Assembly (NCBI RefSeq): GCF_021608135.1
Contig: NZ_JAKIHL010000005.1
Location: forward strand, 1-64,000
Length of the DNA: 64,000 bases
Direction: 5' to 3'
Source: Microaerobacter geothermalis
GTDB taxonomy: Bacteria; Bacillota; Bacilli; DSM-22679
Shown: positions 31,631 through 41,879 of the stretch, piece by piece
Layout of the letters: each line of letters starts with the position of its first letter
How positions within the stretch are numbered: the first letter of the stretch is position 1
Made by a program: the position numbers and the translations under genes
Notes under the pieces: model-generated
What the model was told of the DNA's origin: nothing
The model's input: only the letters and a program-made list of their open reading frames with translations
Database searches by the model: none

Positions 31631-32041
31631 ATGAGTACATTCCGATTGGAAATTGTTACTCCGGAGCGCAAGGTATATAGCGATGACGTTAATTTCATCG
31701 TAGCCAGAGGAGTAGAAGGGGATTTGGGGATCTTAAGGGGACACATGCCCCTGGTAACCCCGTTGAAAATCAGTTCCCTTCGCATCAAGAAGGATGGAAT
31801 TGAACAGGAAATGGCCATCAGCGGAGGCTTTCTCGAAGTGCGCGGGGACGTGGTCACCGTGCTGGCCGAAACGGCAGAACTGCCTGAAGAAATCGATGTA
31901 AACCGCGCTCTGGCTGCAAAGGAACGAGCCGAACGGCGCCTGGCCGAATCTGGACAGGAAGAAATTGATTTTAAAAGAGCCCAATTGGCACTCCAGAGGG
32001 CCCTTAACCGGATCCAGGTGGCCAAAAAGGCACAGAAATAG
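31631..32041 (+). CDS. atpC: ATP synthase F1 subunit epsilon
   Basis: Rotor subunit that can inhibit ATP hydrolysis. The 136-residue protein has the N-terminal beta sandwich ([34 protein letters not shown]) and two C-terminal helices rich in Ala, Glu and Arg. It ends the operon; a terminator begins 13 bases later. Confidence 0.96.
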   Translation: MSTFRLEIVTPERKVYSDDVNFIVARGVEGDLGILRGHMPLVTPLKISSLRIKKDGIEQEMAISGGFLEVRGDVVTVLAETAELPEEIDVNRALAAKERAERRLAESGQEEIDFKRAQLALQRALNRIQVAKKAQK

Positions 32042-32053
32042 GAATAAACAAAT

Positions 32054-32092
32054 AAAAAATCAGGGAAATGCAAATTTGCTCCCTGATTTTTT
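32054..32092 (+). terminator. Terminator of the atp operon
   Basis: AAAAAATCAGGGA / TCCCTGATTTTTT, a 13-bp stem with inner GCAAATTTGC, ending in a T run. Confidence 0.9.
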
Positions 32093-32117
32093 ATTGTAAA
32101 TGATTTTATTCATCAGT

Positions 32118-32146
32118 TAGACACATATTATCGGATTTGCTATAAT
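32118..32146 (+). promoter_or_regulatory. Sigma-A promoter of the nuo operon
   Basis: TAGACA (5 of 6 to TTGACA), a 17-base spacer and a perfect TATAAT preceded by TGC, giving an extended -10. It lies 69 bases before nuoA and after the atp terminator, so nuo has its own start of transcription. Confidence 0.8.
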
Positions 32147-32153
32147 TGATAGG

Positions 32154-32186
32154 GTGCCAAAATACTGCTCACGTGAATTTTGGCAC
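32154..32186 (+). promoter_or_regulatory. Perfect inverted repeat at the 5' end of the nuo transcript
   Basis: GTGCCAAAA and TTTTGGCAC, 9 bp each with a 15-base loop, lie right where transcription from the promoter would begin. It could be a repressor site or a 5' stem that protects the long mRNA. There is no T run, so a terminator is unlikely. Confidence 0.55.
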
Positions 32187-32214
32187 AATTTAAGAGAGGA
32201 ATGGAGGGAATGGG

Positions 32215-32580
32215 ATGGAAATATACACCAATAATTACCTGATTGTAGCCATCTTTATCTTCCTGGGCATTCTCTTGCCGGTAGCCGCCCTCACCATCGG
32301 TCGTTTCTTACGACCCCATAATCCTACACCGGAGAAGAGAACCACCTATGAAAGCGGAAATGAAGCCATCGGCAGCAGTTGGGTGCGTTACAACGTTCGC
32401 TATTACATTTTTGCACTGATGTTTGTTGTTTTCGATGTTGAAACGGTATTTTTATATCCTTGGGCAGTGGCCTATGATAAGCTTGGTTTGTTTGCATTGA
32501 TTGAAATGCTCATCTTCGTGACCATGCTATTCATGGGACTTATTTATGCCTGGAAGAAGAAGGTGTTAAAATGGATCTAA
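32215..32580 (+). CDS. nuoA: NADH-quinone oxidoreductase (complex I) subunit A
   Basis: Membrane subunit at the junction of the arms of complex I. The 121-residue protein has three membrane segments and the conserved [20 protein letters not shown] loop and [15 protein letters not shown]. The ATG follows GGAGGGAA. It overlaps nuoB by 10 bases, so translation is coupled. Confidence 0.97.
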   Translation: MEIYTNNYLIVAIFIFLGILLPVAALTIGRFLRPHNPTPEKRTTYESGNEAIGSSWVRYNVRYYIFALMFVVFDVETVFLYPWAVAYDKLGLFALIEMLIFVTMLFMGLIYAWKKKVLKWI

Positions 32581-33089
32581 ACTTGGAAAACCTTTCCTTA
32601 GAAGAGCAGGCTGAACTGAAGAGAAGCGTGATGTTTACCACCATGGAGGAAATAAAGGCATGGTCACGCAGCAACTCCCTGTGGCCCCTTGGCTTTGGAT
32701 TAGCTTGCTGTGCTATTGAAATGATGGGAACCGGTGCATCCCATTACGATTTGGACCGTTTTGGAACGATTTTTCGGGCTTCCCCACGTCAATCCGATTT
32801 GATGATCGTGGCTGGAACGGTAACCAAGAAAATGGCACCCCTTTTGCGCCGACTGTACGATCAGATGGCAGAACCCAAATGGGTCATCGCCATGGGTTCA
32901 TGCGCTACAGCAGGAGGTCCTTATGTCAACTCCTATGCCGTAGTGAAAGGTGTGGATCAAATCGTGCCAGTGGATGTCTACATTCCCGGATGTCCTCCAA
33001 GCCCGGTCGCACTAATATATGGCATTAATAAATTGCGTGAAAAAATTCGTTATGAGGCAAAAACCGGGAAGAAGGTGACCAGCCAATGA
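32571..33089 (+). CDS. nuoB: Complex I subunit B (N2 cluster)
   Basis: Carries the terminal 4Fe-4S cluster N2 that passes electrons to quinone. The 172-residue protein keeps all four ligands: the adjacent pair C46-C47 in [10 protein letters not shown]111 in GSCATAGG and C141 in PGCPPSP. It overlaps nuoC by 4 bases. Confidence 0.97.
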   Translation: MDLNLENLSLEEQAELKRSVMFTTMEEIKAWSRSNSLWPLGFGLACCAIEMMGTGASHYDLDRFGTIFRASPRQSDLMIVAGTVTKKMAPLLRRLYDQMAEPKWVIAMGSCATAGGPYVNSYAVVKGVDQIVPVDVYIPGCPPSPVALIYGINKLREKIRYEAKTGKKVTSQ

Positions 33090-33592
33090 GCGAAAATGTA
33101 GAACAGTCTGCGTCTGTTAACCAGCCCCTTTTAGATAAATATGTGAAAATAATTACAGAAAAGTTTGGCGATCAAGTCATTGAAGACGCCTATATCAATC
33201 AAACCAGCAAGGATATTCCCACCCTTGTCATCAAGAAGGAGAGTTGGAAGGCTGTCGCAGAAGTTTTAAAGCAACATGAGGAATTGGCGTTTGATTACCT
33301 GTCCAACCTTCTCGGGGTTGACTATGAGAAACATATGGAGACGGTCTATTATTTCTACTCCTACAAGAATCGCCAGCCCCTGGCCGTTCGGGTGAAATTG
33401 GATCGGGAAAAACCGGAAGTGGATTCCATCACTTCCCTATGGAGCGGAGCCAATTGGAATGAAAGGGAAACCTATGACTTGCTGGGGATTGTGTTTAAAG
33501 GTCACCCCAACCTATCTCGTATCCTGCTCCCAGAGGATTGGGTCGGATATCCGCTTCGCAAAGATTACCAGCCTTATGATGAGGGGGTGTAG
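33086..33592 (+). CDS. nuoC: Complex I subunit C
   Basis: Peripheral-arm subunit of the 30-kDa family. The 168-residue protein has the typical [20 protein letters not shown] and [12 protein letters not shown] near the end. It is separate from nuoD, not fused as in E. coli, and lies 3 bases before it. Confidence 0.95.
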   Translation: MSENVEQSASVNQPLLDKYVKIITEKFGDQVIEDAYINQTSKDIPTLVIKKESWKAVAEVLKQHEELAFDYLSNLLGVDYEKHMETVYYFYSYKNRQPLAVRVKLDREKPEVDSITSLWSGANWNERETYDLLGIVFKGHPNLSRILLPEDWVGYPLRKDYQPYDEGV

Positions 33593-33595
33593 GAA

Positions 33596-34708
33596 ATGGC
33601 GAATCAGATTCGTACAGAAGAAATATTGCTAAACGTGGGTCCCCAGCACCCTAGTACCCATGGTGTTTTCCGCATGATTGTTAAATTGGACGGAGAAATC
33701 ATTACAGAAGTGACTCCAGTTATAGGATATCTCCATCGGGGAACTGAAAAACTGGCTGAAGATCTCAATTACACCCAAATTATTCCTTTTACAGACCGTA
33801 TGGACTACTTGTCTGCCATGACCAACAACTATGTCATCTGTCACGCGGTTGAAACGCTGATGGGAATAGAGGTTCCGGAACGGGCGGAATATCTCAGGGT
33901 GATTGTCATGGAACTGCAGAGAATCGCCAGCCACCTGGTTTGGTTTGGAACCTATTTATTAGACATCGGAGCCATGAGCCCATTCCTTTATGCCTTCAGG
34001 GATCGGGAAATGATTGTCAATATGTTTAATGAATTGTGCGGTGCCAGACTCACCTATAACTACATGAGAGTCGGGGGAGTCAAATGGGATGCCCCTGAAG
34101 GATGGATTCAAAAGGTTAGAGACTTTGTCCCCTATATGAGGGAACAATTGGAAGGTTACCATCGACTGGTCTCGGGAAATGAGATTTTCCTGAATCGTGT
34201 AAAAGGTGTAGGAACCTATGATGCGCAGACCGCCATCAATTACTCTCTGAGCGGTGCTAACTTAAGGTGTACCGGAGTGAAATGGGATCTCCGAAAGGAT
34301 GAGCCATACTCCATCTATGACCGCTTTGATTTTGATATCCCCGTGCAAACAAGTGGGGATTGCTATGCCCGTTATTTGATTCGGATGGAAGAAATGGCCC
34401 AATCCCTACGCATTGTGGAGCAGGCGGTGGAGCAGTTCCCGGAAGGGGGAGAAATTATGGCGAAGGTACCAAGGGTTCTTCGTGGTCCTAAGGATGCCGA
34501 AACCTTTGTCAGAATAGAATCTCCCCGTGGTGAAATTGGATGCTATATCTCCAGCAACGGAAAAGATAAACCCTACCGCATCAAGTTTCGCAGACCTTCC
34601 TTCGTCAATTTGCAGATTTTGCCTAAAGTGCTGGTGGGTGAAAACATTGCCAACATGATTGCCATTCTCGGTGGGGTCGATATTGTTCTTGGGGAGGTTG
34701 ATGGTTAA
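33596..34708 (+). CDS. nuoD: Complex I subunit D (quinone site)
   Basis: The 49-kDa subunit that, with NuoB, forms the quinone-binding pocket. The 370-residue protein has the GPQHPSTHGVFR motif with the quinone-contacting histidine, GYLHRGTEKLAE, and the closing VNLQILPKVLVGENIAN. Stop and nuoH start share a base. Confidence 0.97.
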   Translation: MANQIRTEEILLNVGPQHPSTHGVFRMIVKLDGEIITEVTPVIGYLHRGTEKLAEDLNYTQIIPFTDRMDYLSAMTNNYVICHAVETLMGIEVPERAEYLRVIVMELQRIASHLVWFGTYLLDIGAMSPFLYAFRDREMIVNMFNELCGARLTYNYMRVGGVKWDAPEGWIQKVRDFVPYMREQLEGYHRLVSGNEIFLNRVKGVGTYDAQTAINYSLSGANLRCTGVKWDLRKDEPYSIYDRFDFDIPVQTSGDCYARYLIRMEEMAQSLRIVEQAVEQFPEGGEIMAKVPRVLRGPKDAETFVRIESPRGEIGCYISSNGKDKPYRIKFRRPSFVNLQILPKVLVGENIANMIAILGGVDIVLGEVDG

Positions 34709-35712
34709 TGGTCCAATATTTGCAGCAACCGTTAAACTGGGTAAACGGAACGGTATTTGCTCTCTCCGGAGTTGTTTTCCTTTTCATAATATTAGGCTTT
34801 GTAACCTATGCCATCTACTTCCAGCGCAAATTATTGGGTTGGATGCAGCTGAGGATAGGCCCTAACCGGGTAGGCCCCCTTGGCCTATTGCAAACCGTGG
34901 CAGATGTACTCAAGCTATTGATCAAAGAGGATATCATTCCGGCTAAAGCAGATAAGCCGTTGTTTATATTGGCGCCTGTCATCGCTTTTGTCCCTTCCTT
35001 TGCGGTATTGGCTACCCTCCCCTTTTCCGAAACCCTGGGCTTTGCAGATTTGGGTGTAGGCTTGCTTTACTATATCGCCGTATCAGGAATTACAACCATT
35101 GGGGTGTTAGCTGGAGGATGGGCATCCCATAACAAGTGGGCAATTTTAGGAGCTTTGCGGGCCGTTGCCCAAATGATCAGTTATGAAATTCCATTGGTCA
35201 TGTCCGTCATCGGGGTGGTACTCCTGACCGGAAGCCTCAATCTAAGAGATATTGTCGAAGCCCAAAGCGGAGGGATCTGGAACTGGTTCTTCCTGGTGCA
35301 GATTCTTGGATTTTTAATCTTTGTTGTCGCTGCTGTTGCCGAACTGAACCGGACGCCATTTGACCTCCCGGAAGCGGAGTCGGAGTTGATTGCAGGATAC
35401 AACGTAGAGTACAGCGGTTTCCGTTTTGCCTTCTTTATGTTGGCAGAATATGTGTATTTGTTTGGAATGTCAGCAATAGCCACCTTGGTTTTCCTTGGAG
35501 GATGGAATCCGCCCTTTGAATTTTTAGCCTTTATTCCAGGGATTATCTGGTTTATCCTTAAATTTTCTTTCGCTGTCTTCTTTATCTTTTGGCTGCAAGC
35601 GACATTGCCCCGTGTGAGAGCAGACCAGTTAATGACCTTTGGCTGGAAAGTGCTGATTCCGCTCTCCTTGTTAAACATCTTTATTACGGCTTTGATTAAA
35701 ACGATTGTGTAA
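34708..35712 (+). CDS. nuoH: Complex I subunit H
   Basis: Membrane subunit that connects the quinone site to the proton-pumping arm. The 334-residue protein has eight or so membrane helices and the conserved GWMQLRIGPNRVGPLGLLQT, ELNRTPFDLPEAESELIAGY and RVRADQLMTFGWK. Confidence 0.97.
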   Translation: MVQYLQQPLNWVNGTVFALSGVVFLFIILGFVTYAIYFQRKLLGWMQLRIGPNRVGPLGLLQTVADVLKLLIKEDIIPAKADKPLFILAPVIAFVPSFAVLATLPFSETLGFADLGVGLLYYIAVSGITTIGVLAGGWASHNKWAILGALRAVAQMISYEIPLVMSVIGVVLLTGSLNLRDIVEAQSGGIWNWFFLVQILGFLIFVVAAVAELNRTPFDLPEAESELIAGYNVEYSGFRFAFFMLAEYVYLFGMSAIATLVFLGGWNPPFEFLAFIPGIIWFILKFSFAVFFIFWLQATLPRVRADQLMTFGWKVLIPLSLLNIFITALIKTIV

Positions 35713-35725
35713 TGGGGGTGAAAAC

Positions 35726-36145
35726 ATGCTAGGCATAGCAAAAGGATTAGGGTACACCCTGAAACAGTTGACCAAGAAAAAAGTAACCCATATGTATCCG
35801 GACGTACCGTATGAAATGCCGGACCGTTTTCGCGGAATTCAGCATTTTTATCCGGAGAAATGTATCGTCTGTAATCAGTGTGCAAGGATTTGTCCGACCG
35901 GTTGCATTAATCTTGTAGGAAAGCCTCACCCTGATCCCACGAAAAAAGGAAAAGTCATTGATACCTATGATATCAACTTTGAACTTTGTATCCTTTGCGA
36001 CTTGTGTACGGAAGTTTGTCCCACTGAGGCTATTGTAATGACCAATAATTTCGAGCTGGCTGCCTACAGCCGGGATGAATTGTTTAAGGATATCAAATGG
36101 CTCCATGAAAATGACACCAACATTAGGAAGGGGAATAAGCCATGA
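35726..36145 (+). CDS. nuoI: Complex I subunit I (two 4Fe-4S clusters)
   Basis: Ferredoxin-like subunit carrying clusters N6a and N6b. The 139-residue protein has two CxxCxxCxxxCP motifs, CIVCNQCARICP from C46 and CILCDLCTEVCP from C88. The ATG at 35726 follows GGGGGTGA; an upstream in-frame codon overlaps nuoH. It overlaps nuoJ by 4 bases. If the donor is a ferredoxin rather than NADH, this end of the chain may be near the entry point. Confidence 0.96.
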   Translation: MLGIAKGLGYTLKQLTKKKVTHMYPDVPYEMPDRFRGIQHFYPEKCIVCNQCARICPTGCINLVGKPHPDPTKKGKVIDTYDINFELCILCDLCTEVCPTEAIVMTNNFELAAYSRDELFKDIKWLHENDTNIRKGNKP

Positions 36146-36639
36146 GCGGAGGTTTAATAGCTTTCTTTATCCTAGCCATCCTTACCTTAGGTGGAGCCTT
36201 CTTTATGCTCAACTTTACCAAAGTGGTCCATATGGCCATTTCCATGGCTCTAACCTTTCTCAGTATTGCCGGACTGTTTGTTCTTTTGGAAGCGGAATTT
36301 ATTGCCTTTGTTCAGGTGATGATATATACCGGTGCGATAACCATTATTGCTCTCTTTGGAATCATGCTCACGCGGCATGACACCGATGATGAAGAGAAGA
36401 AACGTCCAGGCCATAAATTTTTCGTATTTATCCTGGCTGCAGTTTTGTTTGGGTTCCTGTTTATGGGGATCAATGGGATGGTTTCTCCAAGTGAGGCCCA
36501 GCTTGCTGAACAAAATACATCCATGATCGGACAGCAGTTGTTTACCAACTACGTCATTCCCTTTGAATTGGCATCTATACTACTATTAGTTGCCATGATG
36601 GGAGCAATTATCATTGCAAAAAGGGAGGCGGATAAGTAA
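36142..36639 (+). CDS. nuoJ: Complex I subunit J
   Basis: Membrane subunit of 165 residues with five membrane segments; the third contains [18 protein letters not shown], the conserved helix with a pi bulge. The C-terminal half is variable as in relatives. Its stop overlaps the nuoK start by one base. Confidence 0.94.
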   Translation: MSGGLIAFFILAILTLGGAFFMLNFTKVVHMAISMALTFLSIAGLFVLLEAEFIAFVQVMIYTGAITIIALFGIMLTRHDTDDEEKKRPGHKFFVFILAAVLFGFLFMGINGMVSPSEAQLAEQNTSMIGQQLFTNYVIPFELASILLLVAMMGAIIIAKREADK

Positions 36640-36950
36640 TGGGAGTCCCATTGGCCTCTTATCTATTGGTGGCCGCTCTACTTTTTTGTATCGGATTGTA
36701 TGGAGCGTTAACCAAAAGAAACGCCGTGATCGTCTTATTGTCCATTGAATTAATGCTGAATGCCGTCAATATTAATCTGGTAGCATTTGCTAAATATGGC
36801 CTGTTTGCCAATATTGCCGGACAAATTTTCACCCTGTTTACCATGACGGTGGCCGCTGCCGAAGCGTCCGTAGGGCTAGCGATTCTCATCGCCCTCTACC
36901 GCAATAGGGGTACCGTAAACGTAGATGAGATGGATATTATGAAGCGATAA
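36639..36950 (+). CDS. nuoK: Complex I subunit K
   Basis: Three-helix membrane subunit (103 residues) with the two conserved glutamates of the proton path, in [15 protein letters not shown] and in [32 protein letters not shown]-like sequence lies at the end of nuoJ. Confidence 0.96.
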   Translation: MGVPLASYLLVAALLFCIGLYGALTKRNAVIVLLSIELMLNAVNINLVAFAKYGLFANIAGQIFTLFTMTVAAAEASVGLAILIALYRNRGTVNVDEMDIMKR

Positions 36951-36974
36951 TGCTGAAGAAGGACGGGTGATCAA

Positions 36975-38840
36975 ATGTTAGAAAATGCATGGCTGATACC
37001 TCTCTTTCCGCTACTAGCCTTTATCCTGCTCGTAGCTTTCGGCCGCCAGTTGAAGGAAGGTGCATCCTATATCGGAATCATTGCCGTATTTGGTTCCTTT
37101 GTTCTGGCACTATTTACACTCATAGAGAGGTTTGGCGAAAACGCAGAAAATGTCAATCGTAGCATTGAATGGTTGACCATTGGAGATAAAGTGATTAATG
37201 TGGGGTTTGAAGTAAACCCATTAAATGCCCTTATGCTGTTTGTCGTGACCTTTGTCAGTCTCCTGGTTCACATCTACTCCAAAGGATATATGCATGAAGA
37301 TGATCGTGTGCCAGTCTTTTATTCCTATTTAGCCCTCTTTACCTTCTCCATGCTCGGGTTGGTCATTTCACCCAACCTCCTGCAAATCTATATTTTCTGG
37401 GAGTTGGTAGGGGTATGCTCGTTCCTCCTTGTCGGTTTCTGGTACTTTAAACCGGAAGCAAAGGCTGCTGCGAAGAAAGCCTTTATGGTGACCAGGATCG
37501 GAGATGTCGGATTTTTTATCGGGATCGCTCTGATTTTTTGGCAGGTGGGAAGCCTGGATAATTCAGAGATCTTTGCTGCTGTCGGTGACGGCCGGTTAAG
37601 CGGAGGAATGCTGACACTGGTGGCGATCCTTGTGTTCATCGGGGCCATCGGAAAATCTGGCCAATTCCCCCTTCATACCTGGTTGCCCGATGCGATGGAA
37701 GGTCCCACTCCCGTTTCCGCGTTAATCCACGCCGCAACCATGGTGGCTGCCGGAGTTTACTTGGTTGCCAGCGTGTTCCCGCTGTTCAGCGCATCTCCAG
37801 TAGCCCTGGATGTAGTGGCCTATACCGGTGGGATTACCGCCATCTTTGCCGCATCCATCGGTTTGGTGCAGAACGATATCAAAAGAATTATTGCTTACTC
37901 CACCGTAAGCCAATTGGGATACATGATGCTGGCCCTGGGGGCCATGGGATATGTGGGAGGAGTATTCCATTTATATACCCACGCCTTCTTTAAAGCGTTG
38001 TTGTTCCTGTCTGCCGGTAGCGTCATCCATGCCGTTCACACCCAAAACATTCAGGAAATGGGCGGTTTATGGAAGAAGATGAAAATTACCGGATGGAGTT
38101 TCCTTATCGGGGCCCTTGCCTTATCCGGAATCTTCCCCTTTGCCGGATTTTGGTCCAAGGATGAAATCCTGGTATCCGTATGGCACGACGGGCGGATTGG
38201 CTTGTTCTGGATAGGCGTTGTAGCCGCCTTCTTCACCGCATTTTATATCTTCCGGATCTTCTTTATGGTCTTTACTGGAGAACAGAAGGGAACCCAAGTT
38301 CACGAATCCCCGTTGGTCATGACCGTTCCCATGATTATTTTAGCCATTATGGCGACGGTTGCTGGATTGATCAACACGCCATTTAATCCGATTTTGGGCG
38401 AATGGCTAACCAATGGCTGGACTCAATTCGGAACAGAAGAAGAACCGGTTGTTTGGATTCAGATGGTAGCTCTTCTCATTTCCTTGTCCGGAATCCTGCT
38501 GGCCTGGCTCATGTATGGAAAGAAGAGCGTGTCCAGAGATGTTCTTGTGAAACCATTCCCATGGGCGTACAAGGTCCTGTTTCATAAATATTATGTGGAT
38601 GAGTTTTACGGAACGGCTTTTGTAAAGCCCCTTGGTGTACTGGGACGTGCCGCCTTTTTCTTTGATCGAGTCATCGTAGACGGATTGGTACAACTGGTGG
38701 CCAAGTTAACCGCCGGTATCGGAGCATGGGGCGCAAGGTTACAAAACGGGCGGATTCAAACCTATGGAGCTGTGGCCCTGTTGGGTCTGGTCCTCCTCAT
38801 TCTCGGATTGTCCGTAGCAGGGGGGTACTTTGGCATATGA
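36975..38840 (+). CDS. nuoL: Complex I subunit L (proton pump)
   Basis: Distal antiporter-like pumping subunit. The 621-residue length is normal. It has FWELVGVCSFLLVGFWY, GKSGQFPLHTWLPDAMEGPT, STVSQLGYMMLALG and the long lateral helix at the C terminus that spans the arm. It overlaps nuoM by 4 bases (ATGA). Confidence 0.97.
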   Translation: MLENAWLIPLFPLLAFILLVAFGRQLKEGASYIGIIAVFGSFVLALFTLIERFGENAENVNRSIEWLTIGDKVINVGFEVNPLNALMLFVVTFVSLLVHIYSKGYMHEDDRVPVFYSYLALFTFSMLGLVISPNLLQIYIFWELVGVCSFLLVGFWYFKPEAKAAAKKAFMVTRIGDVGFFIGIALIFWQVGSLDNSEIFAAVGDGRLSGGMLTLVAILVFIGAIGKSGQFPLHTWLPDAMEGPTPVSALIHAATMVAAGVYLVASVFPLFSASPVALDVVAYTGGITAIFAASIGLVQNDIKRIIAYSTVSQLGYMMLALGAMGYVGGVFHLYTHAFFKALLFLSAGSVIHAVHTQNIQEMGGLWKKMKITGWSFLIGALALSGIFPFAGFWSKDEILVSVWHDGRIGLFWIGVVAAFFTAFYIFRIFFMVFTGEQKGTQVHESPLVMTVPMIILAIMATVAGLINTPFNPILGEWLTNGWTQFGTEEEPVVWIQMVALLISLSGILLAWLMYGKKSVSRDVLVKPFPWAYKVLFHKYYVDEFYGTAFVKPLGVLGRAAFFFDRVIVDGLVQLVAKLTAGIGAWGARLQNGRIQTYGAVALLGLVLLILGLSVAGGYFGI

Positions 38841-40372
38841 ACAATCTATTAACGATATTAACCTTTTCCCCGGTTTTAGGGATTTTAATCCTGCTACTTG
38901 TGCCGCGGGATAAAGCGGGAGTCATTAAGTGGGTCGGAATTTTATCCACCCTTCTGCCGTTGGCGATTGCTCTTTTCTTGTACGGAAACTTTGATTTTAC
39001 CACTGATGAGATGCAGTTCCAGGAAAATTACTCCTGGATTTCCATTCCGTTTGGCACAAGCCCAGCGGGACAGCCGGTATTTTTAAGCCTGGATTATCAG
39101 CTTGGCCTAGATGGGTTATCCCTGGCCTTGGTGATCTTGAGTACCTTGATCAGTACCATGGCAGCCGTTGCCGCCATGAGTATCACCAAGCGCTGGAAAG
39201 AGTTTTTCATTCTTTTCCTGATCAATGAGATCGGAATGTTGGGAGTGTTTCTTTCCCTGAACCTGTTCCTGTTCTTCGTTTTCTTTGAAGTTTCACTGGT
39301 GGCCTTCTTCTTCCTGATCGCCATTTGGGGATATGTGGATAGGGAAAAGGCGGCCATGAAGTTTTTGATTTACAATGGGGTGGGTTCTGCTATCATGCTG
39401 ATTGCCTTTGTGGCCATCTTTATGAAGCTGGGAACCCTTGAGATTGCTGAAATTACCCAGTATTTGACCAATCCCATGTCCCCGGTGAACGCGGCAGACA
39501 GTCCATTCTACCTGGATTATGGATTCCGCCTGGCCTTGATGATTTCTCTCTTGATCGCCTTTGGAATCAAGCTGCCCATCTTCCCGGTGCACACCTGGAT
39601 GCTGCGCATCTATACCGATGCCCATCCGGCAGTGGTGATGATCCACTCTGCCGTCCTTTTAAAAATTGGAGCCTACGGATTAATCCGCTTTAATGCAGGA
39701 TTCTTCCCAGAGGTGATGAGCGATCTGGCTACGTTTATCGCCATCCTAGGGGTTATCAATATCCTCTACGGTGCGGTACTAGCTTTTGTCCAGAAGGATC
39801 TGAAAATGGTGCTGGCCTATTCCAGTTTGAGTCACATGGGAATCGTCCTTCTCGGACTGGCGGCATTAAACTTTGCCGGACTTCAGGGAGCAATATTCCA
39901 AACCATCTCCCATGGTCTGATTTCCGCGTTGCTAATGTTTGTAGTGGGAATCATCTATGAACGGACCCAAACCTCCTATATTCACGAACTGGGGGGATTG
40001 GCCAAGTCCATGCCATACATCAGCGGAATTTTGCTCACCGCAGCGATGGCAAACTTGGGATTGCCCGGACTCTCAGGATTTATCAGTGAATTCCTGGCCT
40101 ACCTCGGATTATTTGGCGTCATGCCGGTGTGGGCAACCATTGGAGCTTTGGGAATTATCTTGACAGCAGCGTATATGCTGCGGGCCGTACTGCGCTCAAC
40201 CTTTGGACAAATGCCTGAAAGATGGGCCGATTTAAAGGATGCGCAACCCCTTGAAGCCATTCCCATGGTAGTATTAATCGGGTTTATCGTATTAATCGGG
40301 GTATACCCTGCCGTTTTGAGTGAACCCCTGCAAGCTACCATTCAAAATATCGTGTTAAGGATAGGGGGGTAA
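38837..40372 (+). CDS. nuoM: Complex I subunit M (proton pump)
   Basis: Antiporter-like pumping subunit of 511 residues, with FFEVSLVAFFFLIAIWG (conserved glutamate of the pump), GIKLPIFPVHTWMLRIYTDA and SSLSHMGIVLLGLAA. The ATG overlapping the nuoL stop is chosen; a longer in-frame extension lies inside nuoL and has no ribosome site. Confidence 0.96.
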   Translation: MNNLLTILTFSPVLGILILLLVPRDKAGVIKWVGILSTLLPLAIALFLYGNFDFTTDEMQFQENYSWISIPFGTSPAGQPVFLSLDYQLGLDGLSLALVILSTLISTMAAVAAMSITKRWKEFFILFLINEIGMLGVFLSLNLFLFFVFFEVSLVAFFFLIAIWGYVDREKAAMKFLIYNGVGSAIMLIAFVAIFMKLGTLEIAEITQYLTNPMSPVNAADSPFYLDYGFRLALMISLLIAFGIKLPIFPVHTWMLRIYTDAHPAVVMIHSAVLLKIGAYGLIRFNAGFFPEVMSDLATFIAILGVINILYGAVLAFVQKDLKMVLAYSSLSHMGIVLLGLAALNFAGLQGAIFQTISHGLISALLMFVVGIIYERTQTSYIHELGGLAKSMPYISGILLTAAMANLGLPGLSGFISEFLAYLGLFGVMPVWATIGALGIILTAAYMLRAVLRSTFGQMPERWADLKDAQPLEAIPMVVLIGFIVLIGVYPAVLSEPLQATIQNIVLRIGG

Positions 40373-40376
40373 GCAG

Positions 40377-41879
40377 ATGAACGTATTAGATCATCCCTGG
40401 GGGATATTGGCGCCGGAGTTTGCGATCCTGGGTGTGGCTACGCTGATCATGATCATTGACCTGTTTATGTCTGATGAGCAGGACCGCAGCATATTCGGAT
40501 GGATGGGGATTGCCGGAATCCTCCTCTCCATCTACTTCGTCTTCCAAAATGTAGGGGAGCCGGTCCAGCAGATTATGAATGACATGATCCGTCTGGATGC
40601 CTTTGCCAATATCTTTAAGCTCTTGTTCCTGACAGGAACCGCGTTGGTTCTGTTGATCACCATCAATTATGTGGACAAGAAAGAAATTAAATATGACGGA
40701 GAATTATACTACTTGATCTTAACGGCCCTTTTGGGAGCCATGATCATGGCCTCCTCCGCCGATCTGATCACCTTATTCGTAGGGTTGGAGCTTCTCAGTA
40801 TCTCCTCCTACATTATGGCCGGATTGAAGAAGAAACATATTCAATCGAATGAATCTGCCTTTAAGTATGTGGTAACTGGAGGAATCGCCTCTGCCATTCT
40901 CCTGTACGGAATGAGCTTTGTTTATGGATTAACAGGCAGCACCAACCTTTATGTGATTGCTGACCGTTTGGGAGAGGCGTACCAAGGCGGATTTGATCTG
41001 ATGGTATATCTGGCCTTCTTTCTGATGTTTGTGGGATTAACCTACAAGATTTCCGCCGTTCCCATTCACATGTGGGCACCCGACGTATACCAGGGAGCAC
41101 CGACTCCCATAACCGCCTTCTTGGCATCGGTGTCCAAGGCTGCCGGATTCGCCATTGTTTTCCGGGTCTTCCTAACCGCCTTCAGCTCACTGGTGAAATT
41201 TTCACCGGAGGGCGGAATGATCAGCGTATTATTTAATCAGCTGCCGATCTATATTGGCATCGTTGCTGCAGCGACAATGATCATCGGGAATACCTTGGCC
41301 TTAAGGCAAACCAATGTGAAGAGAATGATGGCCTACTCAGGTATTGGCCATGCCGGATACCTGTTGATCCCCTTTGCAACGATCACCAACATTTTCTTTG
41401 AACAGGCGTTGTATTATCTAATCGGCTATCTCTTCGCCACCGTAGGAGCCTTTGCCATCATCATGGTGGTAAACCGTGACCAGGGAACAGAAGATATGAA
41501 ATCTTTTGCCGGCTTATACCATCGGGCTCCGCTGACCGCCTTTGCCATGACCATCCTGCTGATCTCCATGGCAGGGCTGCCCATTACGGCCGGATTCTTT
41601 GGGAAATTTTACATCTTCTTAAGCTCAGTGTTAAGGGGAAATTATTGGTTGGCCGGGATCATGGTCGCAACCAGCGTCGTTTCCTACTTCTACTACTTTG
41701 GCATCATCCGTCAAATGTATATGAGGGCAGGAAGTGATCAACCGCTAAAGATTCCCCCAACGATTGCCACTGTGGTCATCATCGCTGTGGTCGTTGTGAT
41801 TACGGCCGGATTTGTGCCTAACACCGTCATTGACTTCCTCCAGGTTAACTTTAACCTGACCGAAATCTTTGTTCGATAG
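40377..41879 (+). CDS. nuoN: Complex I subunit N (proton pump)
   Basis: Antiporter-like pumping subunit next to the quinone-reducing end. The 500-residue protein has GLELLSISSYIMAG, AVPIHMWAPDVYQGAPTPITAFLASVSKA and SGIGHAGYLLIP. It is the last gene of the operon; its TAG stop is formed at the edge of an R2 palindrome (TAG followed by GTGCC), and no nuoE, nuoF or nuoG is present. Confidence 0.96.
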   Translation: MNVLDHPWGILAPEFAILGVATLIMIIDLFMSDEQDRSIFGWMGIAGILLSIYFVFQNVGEPVQQIMNDMIRLDAFANIFKLLFLTGTALVLLITINYVDKKEIKYDGELYYLILTALLGAMIMASSADLITLFVGLELLSISSYIMAGLKKKHIQSNESAFKYVVTGGIASAILLYGMSFVYGLTGSTNLYVIADRLGEAYQGGFDLMVYLAFFLMFVGLTYKISAVPIHMWAPDVYQGAPTPITAFLASVSKAAGFAIVFRVFLTAFSSLVKFSPEGGMISVLFNQLPIYIGIVAAATMIIGNTLALRQTNVKRMMAYSGIGHAGYLLIPFATITNIFFEQALYYLIGYLFATVGAFAIIMVVNRDQGTEDMKSFAGLYHRAPLTAFAMTILLISMAGLPITAGFFGKFYIFLSSVLRGNYWLAGIMVATSVVSYFYYFGIIRQMYMRAGSDQPLKIPPTIATVVIIAVVVVITAGFVPNTVIDFLQVNFNLTEIFVR

